Position numbers and translations under genes: made by a program
NCBI GenBank assembly: GCA_900317795.1
Contig: ONIF01000103.1
Location: forward strand, 1 to 6,898
DNA length: 6,898 bases
Source: an uncultured Eubacteriales bacterium
GTDB taxonomy: Bacteria > Bacillota > Clostridia > Oscillospirales > Acutalibacteraceae
Direction: 5' to 3'
Notes under the pieces: model-generated
The model's input: the letters and a program-made list of their open reading frames with translations, nothing else
Databases searched by the model: none
Told to the model about the DNA's origin: nothing
Shown: one piece after another, positions 6,812-6,898 of the stretch
Layout: the number at the start of each line of letters is the position of its first letter
Position numbering within the stretch: position 1 is the stretch's first letter

Positions 6812-6826
6812 TCCGACTCCGTGTTT
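6786..6826 (-). terminator. Intrinsic terminator of a convergent minus-strand gene
   Basis: AAACACGGAGT (6788-6798 on the plus strand) pairs with ACTCCGTGTTT (6816-6826), 11 pairs. An inner GGAT/ATCC stem (6801-6804 with 6811-6814) encloses a 6-base loop, with a small internal bulge. Read on the minus strand the stem ends in GTGTTTTTC (five T at 6790-6786), the classic hairpin plus U-tract. On the plus strand no T run follows. It begins 4 bases after a minus-strand TGA (6833-6831), which supports a gene ending there. Confidence 0.65.
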
Positions 6827-6830
6827 GAAT

Positions 6831-6898
6831 TCACAGGGAATTGAATATAGTAGAATTATGTTTTGCGTTCATGTAGATTTCCTTAAATTCCGTTGAAT
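6831..6898 (-). CDS. Possible 3' end of a convergent gene, 21 codons visible
   Basis: On the minus strand the frame is open from the right window edge to TGA (6833-6831). It reads STEFKEIYMNAKH and then NSTIFNSL, 21 residues. The product cannot be recognised from so little. The support is positional: a strong minus-strand intrinsic terminator starts 4 bases after the stop. An open frame this short is expected by chance, so the call rests on the terminator. Confidence 0.35.
   Translation of the reverse strand, partial: STEFKEIYMNAKHNSTIFNSL

Noticed and set aside
6858..6896. Plus-strand start of a new gene near the right edge (ATG TTT TGC)
   Set aside because: It stops after 12 codons at TGA and has only a weak ribosome binding site. 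The minus-strand frame with an adjacent terminator is better supported.

Overview
The window comes from a low-GC bacterial genome, most likely a gut-type Clostridia/Ruminococcus-like Firmicute. This is inferred from the A/T-rich intergenic DNA, the strong Shine-Dalgarno sequence, the BspA-type leucine-rich repeats and the style of the TIR domains. No rRNA, tRNA, CRISPR array or transposase is visible, so the species cannot be fixed.

Layout, left to right. (1) A 5'-truncated plus-strand gene (2-2329) encodes the end of a TIR domain, an NB-ARC/STAND ATPase core, a winged-helix region and a TPR-rich C-terminus. (2) A 350-base intergenic stretch holds a hairpin terminator, one copy of a two-block intergenic repeat and a near-consensus sigma-70 promoter (TTGACT-17-TATAAT). 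(3) A small ORF of 106 codons with no recognised family (2680-3000) overlaps the next gene by 25 bases. (4) A large gene (2976-6434, 1152 aa) encodes TIR, NB-ARC/STAND, winged helix and about 21 BspA-type LRRs. This is the same domain order as plant TIR-NB-LRR (TNL) immune receptors. (5) The final 464 bases carry a second, more separated copy of the two-block repeat, a GC-rich hairpin, and on the minus strand a good intrinsic terminator directly after what may be the last 21 codons of a convergent gene entering from the right edge.

How the parts may work together. Both large proteins look like cytoplasmic STAND sensors: a C-terminal repeat array senses something, the NTPase core oligomerises, and the N-terminal TIR acts as effector, probably through NAD+ cleavage or TIR-derived signalling. 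The two proteins share a recognisably homologous NTPase/winged-helix core but have different TIR subfamilies and different sensor arrays. The locus therefore reads as a modular, probably anti-phage, immune-receptor cluster. The defence role is inferred from domain families. It is not shown by the sequence itself.
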